Origin: Chryseobacterium sp.
GTDB lineage: Bacteria > Bacteroidota > Bacteroidia > Flavobacteriales > Weeksellaceae
Direction of reading: 5' to 3'
Length of the DNA stretch: 64,000 bases
Assembly: GCA_003248755.1 (NCBI GenBank)
Contig: QFQW01000006.1
Span: 1 to 64,000 of the forward strand
The position numbers were made by a program, and so were the translations under genes. The first letter of the stretch is position 1. Every line of letters starts with the position of its first letter. Under the pieces are notes generated by a model, which had not been told where the DNA came from, did no database searches, and worked only from the letters and a program-made list of their open reading frames with translations. Positions 41,994-50,164 of the stretch are shown here, in pieces.

Positions 41994-42010
41994 TGTGAGA
42001 TTTGTGAAAA
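41994..42010. repeat. Right inverted repeat flanking the GxxExxY gene
   Basis: TGTGAGATTTGTGAAAA, the inverted partner of 41512-41529, begins two bases after the GxxExxY stop codon. Confidence 0.65.
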
Positions 42011-42037
42011 AATATTTGTGCAATTAGTGTTTAAAAA

Positions 42038-42970
42038 ATGAAAATCCTTCAACTCGATAAAAATCATCCATTAATTTCTGAACAATTGACAGCAAGAGGT
42101 TTTGTTGTAGAAGAAGACCATTCTTCGACTTATGATGAGGTTTTGGAGAAAATCAAAGATTATCAGGGAATTATTATCAGAAGCAGGATTCCATTAGACA
42201 AAAACTTTCTAACAAAGGCTTCTCATCTCAAATTCATTGCGAGAGTAGGAGCGGGAATGGAAAATATTGATATTGAAACGGCGGAGAATCTTGGAATTAA
42301 ATTAATTAATTCTCCTGAAGGCAACCGAGATTCTGTTGCGGAACACGTTGTTGGGATGTTGTTGATTCTGATGAACCGATTATTCATTGCATCAAATGAA
42401 GTGAAAAACGGAATCTGGAAACGTGAAGAAAATCGTGGTGACGAATTATTAGGAAAAACTTTCGGAATTATCGGCTACGGAAATATGGGAAAAGCAACAG
42501 CAAAAAGATTGTCGGGTTTTGGGGTGGATGTTATTTTCCACGATATTTTACCCAATCTTTCCGATGAATTTGCAACGCAGGTCTCTTTGGAAGAGCTTCA
42601 GAAAAGAGCAGATATTTTGAGTCTTCATATTCCTTTAACTTCGGAAACCCATTATTTGATTGATGAAGAATTCATTTCAAAAATGGAAAAGAATTTCTAT
42701 TTTGTCAACACAGCTCGGGGGAAAAATTTAAAAACTAAAGCTTTAGTACAAGCGATTGAATCAGGTAAAATATTGGGAGCATGTCTTGATGTTTTAGAGT
42801 ACGAAAAGTCTTCTTTTGAAAACCTTGAAACTGAAAATCAGGACTTGAAATATTTATTAAGTTCTGATAAAGTGATTGTTACGCCACATATTGGTGGCTG
42901 GACCAATCAAAGTAAAATTAAGTTGGCTCAGTTTATTGTAGATAAGATTCTCGCAGATTTTAAAAATTAA
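42038..42970 (+). CDS. D-2-hydroxyacid dehydrogenase, NAD-dependent
   Basis: 310-residue cytoplasmic oxidoreductase of the D-3-phosphoglycerate dehydrogenase superfamily. The nucleotide-binding loop is GIIGYGNMGKATA (about 144-156), the substrate-side arginine region is IIIRSRIPLD, and the catalytic histidine is in VTPHIGGWTNQS with NTARGKN preceding. There is no C-terminal ACT domain, so it is a short form; it may be SerA-like (serine synthesis) but could act on another 2-hydroxy acid. Confidence 0.9.
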   Translation: MKILQLDKNHPLISEQLTARGFVVEEDHSSTYDEVLEKIKDYQGIIIRSRIPLDKNFLTKASHLKFIARVGAGMENIDIETAENLGIKLINSPEGNRDSVAEHVVGMLLILMNRLFIASNEVKNGIWKREENRGDELLGKTFGIIGYGNMGKATAKRLSGFGVDVIFHDILPNLSDEFATQVSLEELQKRADILSLHIPLTSETHYLIDEEFISKMEKNFYFVNTARGKNLKTKALVQAIESGKILGACLDVLEYEKSSFENLETENQDLKYLLSSDKVIVTPHIGGWTNQSKIKLAQFIVDKILADFKN

Positions 42971-43071
42971 GTCTCGAAAAATTTCTCCACATTTAACAAT
43001 TCTTAAGATAATTACTTTCGTTCAAAATTTCATTTTATGTTAACTTGCGAATCCTTAGAAGTTGGCAAAGA

Positions 43072-44328
43072 ATGAATTTTAGAAAAGTAATCACAGTAGG
43101 TTTAGCGGTTGTATGTATTAGTTCTTGTAAAAAGAAAGAAGAACAAATCAATGAAAATTACGAATCTAAACTTCCCAATTACGGCAACGTAGATTTGACC
43201 AAAGTTTTCACACCACAAGAATCCACACTTTCCAACGAAGCTACTATTCTTCCTCAAATCAATAATTATTACCAAAAAGTTTGGGAACAAGGTGACCTCA
43301 GTGGAGGAATTCTTGTTGCAAAAGGAGACAAAATTATCTTTGAAAAATACAGAGGATTTGGAAGAGAAGGCAAACAAATGCCAATTGATGCGAACACACC
43401 TCTTCATGTAGCCTCAGTCAGCAAGACGATGACAGCAATGGCTGTTTTGAAATTGGTAGAAGCGGGAAAACTGAAAATGGAAGATGACTTGACCAAGTTT
43501 TTTCCAAAATTCCCTTACAAAGAAATCACGGTTTTCAGTCTGTTGTCACAAAGAAGCGGACTTCCGAAATACGAGCATTTTGACCAAAGCATAAAACCAG
43601 CTCCCGAAGAACTTAAAAAAGAATTTCTCACAAATCAGGATGTTCTGGATATGTTGATTAAGTATAAGCCAGAATTAGCGAGAATTTCCAACACTGGATT
43701 TATGTATTGCAACACAAACTTTGCATTGTTGGCGCTAGTAGTTGAGAAAGTGACTGCAACTCCTTTTCCGGAAGCGATGCAAGAGATTGTCTTCAAACCG
43801 TTGAAAATGAATCATACATTTATCTTCCAGAAAAAGGATATTCCTATAGCTTCGCAATCGTTTTACAGCGGCTTCAGATTGTATCCTTTAGCGAATCTGG
43901 ATTTGATTTACGGCGACAAAAATGTTTACACGACACCAAAGGATTTGCTTAATTTTTCAATTGCGTTATATTCCAAAGATTTCCTGAAACCGGAATTAGA
44001 AAACAAAATCTTCGAGCCTTACAGCAACGAGAAAAAAGGAGTCAACAATTATGGTCTTGGTTTCCGGATGAAAGAATTTGATAATGGCGAAAAGCTGACT
44101 TATCACAATGGTTGGTGGCACGGGACCAATTCGGTTTTTGCACATCTCTTGAAATCGAAAGTGACGATTATTGCCATTGGAAACAAGTATTCTGGGAAAG
44201 TTTATTCCGCATTATCGTTGTCCGGATTGTTTGAAAATTTCCCTTTTGAAATGGACAAATTCAACAAAACAATGAATCCAGCTGGTGCTGAAAAAGATAC
44301 AATATCTGCTGGAAACGGAGAGTTGTAA
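43072..44328 (+). CDS. Serine hydrolase lipoprotein (beta-lactamase/penicillin-binding fold)
   Basis: 418 residues starting at the ATG at 43072; the in-frame TTG at 43045 is upstream of the signal. The lipoprotein signal ends in ISSC with the cysteine at about residue 19. The class C beta-lactamase-like domain has S115-V-S-K118 (in HVASVSKTMTAMAV), the Y-x-N motif in FMYCNTNFA and HNGWWHGTN in place of the KTG-like box. It is probably an envelope esterase, D-aminopeptidase or carboxypeptidase-like enzyme; antibiotic hydrolysis is not implied. Confidence 0.88.
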   Translation: MNFRKVITVGLAVVCISSCKKKEEQINENYESKLPNYGNVDLTKVFTPQESTLSNEATILPQINNYYQKVWEQGDLSGGILVAKGDKIIFEKYRGFGREGKQMPIDANTPLHVASVSKTMTAMAVLKLVEAGKLKMEDDLTKFFPKFPYKEITVFSLLSQRSGLPKYEHFDQSIKPAPEELKKEFLTNQDVLDMLIKYKPELARISNTGFMYCNTNFALLALVVEKVTATPFPEAMQEIVFKPLKMNHTFIFQKKDIPIASQSFYSGFRLYPLANLDLIYGDKNVYTTPKDLLNFSIALYSKDFLKPELENKIFEPYSNEKKGVNNYGLGFRMKEFDNGEKLTYHNGWWHGTNSVFAHLLKSKVTIIAIGNKYSGKVYSALSLSGLFENFPFEMDKFNKTMNPAGAEKDTISAGNGEL

Positions 44329-44344
44329 ATTCTTAAAAATCAAT

Positions 44345-44834
44345 ATGGGAGTAAGAAGACAATTAACTTTATTTCTGGATGAGAAATATACTTCAGAAAT
44401 TGAGAGAATACGTCGCACATTTAATCCTAGTACAATATGGATTAATAAAGTCTCATGTTACTTTATGCAGAGAAGATGAAATAGGAAATTTACAGCAAAT
44501 TTTAGATAATATTCATTCTGTGGATCAAAAACCGATTACGATTAATTTCGAAAAAATTGTGAGATTCTCAGATGGAAAAGGTATTTTAATTTCTGCTCAT
44601 CAAAATAATCCGGAATATCACGAATTGAGAAAAAAGATCTTGTCCAGTGATAAAATTAAATTCTCAGAACCTCACATCACTTTAATGCATCCCAGAAATT
44701 CAATTTGTACAGATGAAATATTTGATGACATCAAACAACTTGATTTCTCCCCAAAAATCATATTTGATACAATATCTCTCATTGAGCAAATTGATGGTGG
44801 AGAATGGAAAACGCTGCAGAAATTTGAACTTTAG
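44345..44834 (+). pseudogene. 2'-5' RNA ligase-like protein, frameshifted
   Basis: The two-histidine phosphoesterase family is visible but split over two reading frames. Frame one starts MGVRRQLTLFLDEKYTSEIERIRRTFNP at 44345. From about 44430 the homology continues in the next frame: QYGLIKSHVTLCREDE and later EPHITLMHPRNS, the two HxT motifs, to the stop at 44834. One extra base near 44428-44432 (CCTAGTACAA) explains the shift. If real, the product stops at 44479 and lacks both motifs; a sequencing error is possible. Confidence 0.82.
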
Positions 44835-44879
44835 TATGATTTCAAACAAAATATTTTATAAAATAATAAATTGATTATC

Positions 44880-44912
44880 AGAACTTTAATAATTATTAAA
44901 GTTCTTTTTTTA
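44880..44912 (+). terminator. Terminator after the RNA ligase-like gene
   Basis: AGAACTTTAAT, loop AATT, ATTAAAGTTCT (44880-44905), followed by TTTTTTATTTTT. Confidence 0.85.
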
Positions 44913-45021
44913 TTTTTGATGTAATAATTATTACATTACAAATGTCTTACTTTTAAACAACCGAGAAATTAAAAAGGTTTCAAGAATAAAAACTTTTAAC
45001 CTCAAACATTAAACTGAATCT

Positions 45022-45540
45022 ATGACTCAAGAAAACTTTAAACAAACGGTATTTATTCTCAAGGATGAGATGTATCGTTTTGCGAAAAAGTTTTTGATGA
45101 GCGCAGATGAAGCCGAAGATGTGGTAATGGATTTGATGATGAAATTTTGGCAAAAAAAAGATGAATTGATGGTTGTAGAAAATCTGAAAAGTTTTGCCTT
45201 GAGAAGTGTAAAAAACGAATGTCTGAACCGACTGAAACATCATGAAGTAAAACTCGGATTTGCAAGCCAGACAAGGCATCAGTCAGAACTTTATCAGATA
45301 GAAACCAATAATATGAGAGAGCAGATTTTGGGATTCATCAACCAGCTGCCAGAGAAACAAAAAATGGTCATTCACTTAAAAGATGTCGAGGAATATGAGA
45401 TTTCGGAGATATCGGAAATTATGGAGATGGAGGAAAATGCAGTCCGAGTCAACCTGATGAGAGCCAGACAAAAAGTGAAAGATTCTATTAACAAACTTTA
45501 TGAATATGAAAACAGACAGATACAAGGATTGGGAATCTAG
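45022..45540 (+). CDS. ECF RNA polymerase sigma factor
   Basis: 172-residue sigma-70 family factor. Region 2 contains AKKFLMSADEAEDVVMDLMMKFWQKKDEL and SFALRSVKNECLNRLK; region 4 contains INQLPEKQKMVIHLKDVEEYEISEISEIMEMEENAVRVNLMRARQKVKDSI. It overlaps the next gene by 41 bases, which couples it to a membrane protein likely to be its anti-sigma factor. It heads a four-gene operon with two DUF4252 proteins. Confidence 0.94.
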   Translation: MTQENFKQTVFILKDEMYRFAKKFLMSADEAEDVVMDLMMKFWQKKDELMVVENLKSFALRSVKNECLNRLKHHEVKLGFASQTRHQSELYQIETNNMREQILGFINQLPEKQKMVIHLKDVEEYEISEISEIMEMEENAVRVNLMRARQKVKDSINKLYEYENRQIQGLGI

Positions 45541-46228
45541 ATTCTTCGAAGGCGAAGAGCTGACGCCGGAAGAACATCTGTTTCTCAAAAACGAAAGCGA
45601 TAATCCTTATTTTTCTTTTCTGAATGAAGAGAAACAGGAAAAATTAGATATAAGCTTCGAAGCTTTCTTAAAGAAAACAGAAGAACCAAAAATAGTTGCA
45701 CTTCCGATTGCAAAAAGAAAATCTTACACACAATATTGGATGGCAGCGAGTTTAGTTCTTTTAATGGGAATCAGTGGGTTTTGGATGTTCAACAATCCTG
45801 AAAATGTTGAGCCTAAAATTGCAAAACACACAGAAACTCCGAAGAAAGTTGAAACTCCAAAAGTTTCTACAGTTGAAGAAACTTCAGCTCAACAACCAGT
45901 TTTAACTCAACAAAATGTTCAGCCGGCGAAACAAGATATTGAGAAGAAAAAAGCAGTTGAAAATAAAGAATCAAAAGCACAGTTTGCTTATCATCAGCCA
46001 AAACAAATTAAAACAGATAATCAAAACCAAAATAAAGTAAACTCAGATTCGGATTATAATCCTAATTATGTTATCATCAATGGAAAACCAATCTATAGTG
46101 AACAGGAAGCTATTGCTGTGACAGAGGATACTTTTAATTATTTTGCAAGTAACGTTACCCAAACCATAAATCACGCAGAATCTGCACAAAATCAATCATT
46201 GGATTTTTACAGGATTCTTAATTTTTAA
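45500..46228 (+). CDS. Putative anti-sigma factor, single-span membrane protein
   Basis: 242 residues. A short acidic cytoplasmic N-terminus (YKDWESRFFEGEELTPEEHLFL), one transmembrane helix (YWMAASLVLLMGISGFWMF, about 75-95) and a long Lys/Gln/Thr-rich periplasmic segment (TPKKVETPKVSTVEETSAQQP) with a small conserved-looking C-terminal part (NYVIINGKPIYSEQEAIAVTEDTFNYF). Topology and the 41-base overlap with the sigma factor gene suggest an anti-sigma role; no zinc motif is present. Confidence 0.7.
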   Translation: MNMKTDRYKDWESRFFEGEELTPEEHLFLKNESDNPYFSFLNEEKQEKLDISFEAFLKKTEEPKIVALPIAKRKSYTQYWMAASLVLLMGISGFWMFNNPENVEPKIAKHTETPKKVETPKVSTVEETSAQQPVLTQQNVQPAKQDIEKKKAVENKESKAQFAYHQPKQIKTDNQNQNKVNSDSDYNPNYVIINGKPIYSEQEAIAVTEDTFNYFASNVTQTINHAESAQNQSLDFYRILNF

Positions 46229-46333
46229 TATCAATCAAATCAAAAAATGAAATCGCTATCAACGAATCTTCTGAAATAGTACTAACGAAATGGTGATTGC
46301 ATAAGACCTTAGACAACAATTTATAAAATTATT

Positions 46334-47665
46334 ATGAAAAAAATATCAATATTCATCGTATTATTTCTTCTGTCCACTAATATTTTCGGACAAACAGAAG
46401 AACTTAATAAGCTCTTTGATAAGTATCAGGACACAGAAGGTGTGACCTCTATCAAGATTGCAAAACCTATGTTCAAATTATTGAACAATCTCAAAATCGA
46501 TAACGAAGAATTAGGTAAAATACAACCCTTGCTTGCAAAAGTTAATGGACTGAAAATGCTAATTCTGGAAAAACCAGAAATATCAAAAAATCCACTCATA
46601 GACGAGAAGAAAATCGAAAAAGAAATTGCGAATTCTCTAAAGAATATGAAATATGAGGAATTGGTGACTGTGAACAATCGTGATGCTAAAATCAAGTTTA
46701 TGGCACAGGATATTACAGCCAATGTGATGGATAATTTGATTCTTAACATTATGTCAGAAGATACTTCTGTTCTGATGATGCTGGATGGAAAAATCTCGAT
46801 GGATGACGTGAGCAGAATGATGGAAGAGAGCCAAAATGTAACTTCTATTAACCCTGCAAAAACGATTAATTCATCCACATTTAGCAACACTAGTACATCC
46901 ACTCATACTATAACTGACGGTTCTGGAACAACAACCTTTACGACTACAAATGATTCTGGTGCATCTAATGTTGGAAGTGAAAGAAATGTTCCTGCTTTTA
47001 ATGGGATAGAAACATCTTCAGGAGTGGATGTGGAATTCAGTCAAAGTCCAAAACAAAGTGTGGTTGTAAAAGTAGAGCCGGAAAAACAACAGTATGTCAT
47101 CACAGAAGTTGAAAACGGTATTTTGAAAATATTTGTAAGAAACAAAGGCGTTAGGAACTTAAATTTCAATAGTCTTAAAGTGATTGTTTCCGGACCAAAA
47201 TTATCGAAATTGATAACTAAATCAGGTTCTACATTCAAGGCGGTAACTCCAGTTAACGAAAGTACTTTTGCGGCAAGTTGTTCATCTGGGTCGCAGGTTT
47301 CGGGAAGCTTTAAAGTTTCTACAAACACAGCTTTGGATGTTTCTTCCGGCGTAAATGTGAAAATCAATCTTGAAACCAAATCTCTGGCTCTGGAAGCAAG
47401 CAGCGGAAGTTCCATCAAGTTAACAGGAAAAGCAGATTCGGGAGTTTACAGCGCAAGCAGCGGAAGTTCTATCTCAGCAGGGGATTTCGTAACAAAATCT
47501 GCAGTTGTAGATGCGTCTTCCGGAGCAAGTGTGAAAATCAATACAACAGAGAGTTTAACAGCAAGTGCAACATCAGCAGCGTCTGTGCAATACAAAGGAA
47601 ATCCTTCTAAAGTGACAAAATCTGCCAACGAAAGGACAGGTTCAACTATTAACTCAGTAAACTAA
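46334..47665 (+). CDS. DUF4252 protein fused to head-GIN (DUF2807) domain
   Basis: 443 residues with a signal peptide (MKKISIFIVLFLLSTNIFGQ). Residues about 20-160 match DUF4252 (LFDKYQDTEGVTSIKIAKPMFKLL, ISMDDVSRMMEE), a Ser/Thr linker follows, and residues about 210-443 are a DUF2807/head-GIN beta-helix (NVPAFNGIETSSGVDVEFSQ with recurring SSGSSIK and SSGASVK). The fusion is unusual, since the two domains are normally separate proteins. It is expressed from the sigma operon and is probably an envelope protein. Confidence 0.85.
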   Translation: MKKISIFIVLFLLSTNIFGQTEELNKLFDKYQDTEGVTSIKIAKPMFKLLNNLKIDNEELGKIQPLLAKVNGLKMLILEKPEISKNPLIDEKKIEKEIANSLKNMKYEELVTVNNRDAKIKFMAQDITANVMDNLILNIMSEDTSVLMMLDGKISMDDVSRMMEESQNVTSINPAKTINSSTFSNTSTSTHTITDGSGTTTFTTTNDSGASNVGSERNVPAFNGIETSSGVDVEFSQSPKQSVVVKVEPEKQQYVITEVENGILKIFVRNKGVRNLNFNSLKVIVSGPKLSKLITKSGSTFKAVTPVNESTFAASCSSGSQVSGSFKVSTNTALDVSSGVNVKINLETKSLALEASSGSSIKLTGKADSGVYSASSGSSISAGDFVTKSAVVDASSGASVKINTTESLTASATSAASVQYKGNPSKVTKSANERTGSTINSVN

Positions 47666-47671
47666 AGAATT

Positions 47672-48196
47672 ATGTTAAGATTTATATATATTATCATTTT
47701 GACGATTGTCGGTTTTTTTCTACAGTCGTGCATGGTTTCTCAGAAAAAAGTTCACACCGATTTTTTTGATAATCCGGGATTCAAAGAAAGTTCAACTTTT
47801 GTAAGTATCAATGTTCCGACTTTCTTGGCAAAATCTTATGTGAAGCAAGCTTTGAGAGAAGACGGCGAAAGTCAGGAAGTGATAGACTTGGTAAAGAAAA
47901 TCAGCGATGTAAAAGTCCTGATTGTTGAAAGTTCTACAACACCAGTCAAAGCAGAATTCCAAAAGTATCTTGACAAAAATAACTATGAAGAATGGATGTC
48001 TGTAAAACAGCAAGGAAATCTGATAAGCCTTAATGCTAAACAAACAGACGACATCATCAAACGTATGATAATTACAGTCAGAGATGAAAATGATGAAACG
48101 ATTTTCGTAGATGTGAAAGGGAAATTCACGCCGGATGATGTTTCAAAAATCATCAATGCTACCGAAAAAAATCAAATCAAAATCAATAGAAATTAA
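47672..48196 (+). CDS. DUF4252 lipoprotein
   Basis: 174 residues. The lipoprotein signal ends QSC at about residue 19-20 (FFLQSCMVSQ). The rest matches DUF4252 (FVSINVPTFLAKSYVKQALRE, FTPDDVSKIINATEK), a paralogue of the N-terminal half of the preceding gene. It follows that gene by six bases and ends before a terminator, completing the sigma operon. Function unknown. Confidence 0.82.
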   Translation: MLRFIYIIILTIVGFFLQSCMVSQKKVHTDFFDNPGFKESSTFVSINVPTFLAKSYVKQALREDGESQEVIDLVKKISDVKVLIVESSTTPVKAEFQKYLDKNNYEEWMSVKQQGNLISLNAKQTDDIIKRMIITVRDENDETIFVDVKGKFTPDDVSKIINATEKNQIKINRN

Positions 48197-48205
48197 TTTT
48201 TCAAG

Positions 48206-48230
48206 ACCACTATTTTGTAGTGGTTTTTAT
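48206..48230 (+). terminator. Terminator of the second sigma operon
   Basis: ACCACTA, loop TTTTG, TAGTGGT (48206-48224), followed by TTTTAT. Confidence 0.75.
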
Positions 48231-48244
48231 GCTTTGGAGAATTT

Positions 48245-48700
48245 TTAAAAATGAGTTTTTGTGACTTTATCATGAGATTTCAGATAAAGCGGAAGAGCAG
48301 CAGAACCGTACCATTTATAAATTTCAACATCAAAAATTCCTGATTTTACAGAAGGGTCGGTCAAAACTAAACTTTCAGCCTCTTCTTTTGTTTTCGCATC
48401 CAGAATGAAAATTCCTGAATAATTTTTGTCATTTTTCTCAGCCATTGGTCCAGCTACAATCAGTTTCCCATCTTTTGCTAATTTGCCGATGTTGTCCATA
48501 TGACCTTTCATCAATTCTGATTTCTTAGCTTTATCCGTAATTTCGGCTTTTCCTTTTTTGAGAATCACGAGATAATAAGATTTCATTCCGTATTGGTCAG
48601 CTCCGAGAGAATCTGCTAATTTTTGGTCAAAATCCTTATTCTGAGCATTGATGAATGAAAAAAATAAGACTAATGACAGAATTGTAAATAGTGATTTCAT
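48245..48700 (-). CDS. Secreted YciI-like domain protein
   Basis: 151 residues with a signal peptide (MKSLFTILSLVLFFSFINAQ) and a YCII-related ferredoxin-like domain (YYLVILKKGKAEI, MKGHMDNIGKLAKDGKLIVAGPMAEKND, GIFDVEIYKWYG). YciI domains are usually cytoplasmic, so the signal peptide is notable. The conserved histidine of the family is the one in GHMDNI. Function unknown; it is separated by about 60 bases from the oxidoreductase gene on the same strand. Confidence 0.82.
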   Translation of the reverse strand: MKSLFTILSLVLFFSFINAQNKDFDQKLADSLGADQYGMKSYYLVILKKGKAEITDKAKKSELMKGHMDNIGKLAKDGKLIVAGPMAEKNDKNYSGIFILDAKTKEEAESLVLTDPSVKSGIFDVEIYKWYGSAALPLYLKSHDKVTKTHF

Positions 48701-48760
48701 TTGTTTAAGTTTATTCCAAATTTAGAATAAAAAATGAAATCCTAGATTCTCATAAGACAA

Positions 48761-49966
48761 TTATCTTCGAAACCTGAAATATTCTGATAACTCGTGTTTC
48801 TTTCCTTTTAGAAAATCAGAAGTCATTTCCATTCCGATGACCGAAAATGTAATTCCATTTCCTCCAAAACCTAAAACAAAATAAGCACTTGGAAAATCCG
48901 GATGTTCACCAATGTAAGGCAATCCGTCTTTGGTTTCTCCGAAAGTTCCGGCCCAGACAAAGTCAGTTCGGAAATCGTTTTCAGGAAGGTATTTATTGAG
49001 TTTTTTGACCAGTTTTTTTTCTTTGTCCAAAAGTAGAGAATCTCGTTTTTGAGCATCTACAAATTCCTCATCTTCACCGCCAATCAGAATTCGATTGTCA
49101 TCCGTTGTTCGCATATAGATGTAAGGTTCAGCGGTATTCCAAACTAATAAATCATTCAGTTCTTTATGACTTTTCTCGTGACGTTCGCCCACAATCGCAA
49201 ATGTTGAAAGTAAGTTTACAAATTGGTCTTTGATGATTTCTGTACTTTCGAAACCGTTGCAGAAAATTACTTTTTTAGCTTTAATCTTGTTTCCGTAATC
49301 TGTTTTTGCTGTAACTCCATTTTTCTTATAATCGAATTTGATAATGTCGGTTTTATCAAAAACTTGTAATCCTTTTTTGTGGTTGTAATGCAAAATGTCG
49401 TGAGCCAGGCAAAACGCATCAATACTTCCGCCTTGTTCAGATAAGATTCCGCCAAAAGTATTATCAATTTTGAATTTCTTTCTGATTTCTTCTGAGGAAA
49501 GCCACTTCACAGGAAACTTCGCTGCTTTTCTAGCTTCGAATTCCTTTTTCAAATCATCAACATCTTTTTTGAAAGCTGCGAAATAAAGCGATTCCTTTTT
49601 CTTAAAACCACAATCCGATTTCACTTCTTTAGCAATTTTCTGTAAGTCATCGATTGAATCATAACACGCCCGATACGATTTTTCTGCACCCTCTTTCCCA
49701 ATCATTTCTGAGAGTTCAAATAGTGGAACATCAATCTCATATTGCAGCATAGAAGTTGTGGCGCTTGTGCTTCCGTTCCCGATTTCCCGACGGTCAACTA
49801 AAACAGTTTTGTAGCCATCTTTTATCATTTGATGAGCAAGAAGAGAACCGGTGATTCCGCCGCCGACAATTAATATTTCAGTTTCAATATCTTCTCGAAG
49901 TGAAGGATAAGAATGTTTCAGTCCGTCTTTGACGAGCCAGAATGGTTCGGGAGATTTTAGTTTCAT
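48761..49966 (-). CDS. FAD-dependent oxidoreductase (DadA/GlpO-like)
   Basis: 401-residue flavoprotein of the D-amino-acid oxidase family. The dinucleotide-binding fold is ILIVGGGITGSLLAHQMIKDGYKTVLVDRREIGNGSTSATTSMLQYEID, with the ATTSML segment typical of this group; the C-terminal end is GLPYIGEHPDFPSAYFVLGFGGNGITFSVIG. A substrate cannot be fixed: glycine/sarcosine-oxidase-like or a GamB-type enzyme would both fit. No Rieske extension is present. Confidence 0.88.
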   Translation of the reverse strand: MKLKSPEPFWLVKDGLKHSYPSLREDIETEILIVGGGITGSLLAHQMIKDGYKTVLVDRREIGNGSTSATTSMLQYEIDVPLFELSEMIGKEGAEKSYRACYDSIDDLQKIAKEVKSDCGFKKKESLYFAAFKKDVDDLKKEFEARKAAKFPVKWLSSEEIRKKFKIDNTFGGILSEQGGSIDAFCLAHDILHYNHKKGLQVFDKTDIIKFDYKKNGVTAKTDYGNKIKAKKVIFCNGFESTEIIKDQFVNLLSTFAIVGERHEKSHKELNDLLVWNTAEPYIYMRTTDDNRILIGGEDEEFVDAQKRDSLLLDKEKKLVKKLNKYLPENDFRTDFVWAGTFGETKDGLPYIGEHPDFPSAYFVLGFGGNGITFSVIGMEMTSDFLKGKKHELSEYFRFRR

Positions 49967-50077
49967 ATGAAGATTCAGTTATTTTAAACGTCACATGTAA
50001 TCGCAAAAACGATTTCATAGTTTCTTTTTGATTTGATTGTTGTTGCTAATCAAAAAGTAAACCGTGAATTTTTTGGA

Positions 50078-50110
50078 ATACAAAAACCTCAAAGAAAATC
50101 CTTGAGGTTT
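50078..50110 (-). terminator. Terminator after icmF
   Basis: On the minus strand AAACCTCAA, loop GGATTTTCT, TTGAGGTTT (50084-50110), followed by TTTG. Confidence 0.8.
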
Positions 50111-50164
50111 AATTTATATTATACATTTAGTAGCCAATAATTGTTCGTACGGCTACGGACCGGA

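Noticed and set aside
43072..44328. Antibiotic-resistance beta-lactamase
   Set aside because: The fold is shared, but the lipoprotein signal and the HNGWWHGTN motif fit an esterase/carboxypeptidase-like serine hydrolase; resistance is not supported.
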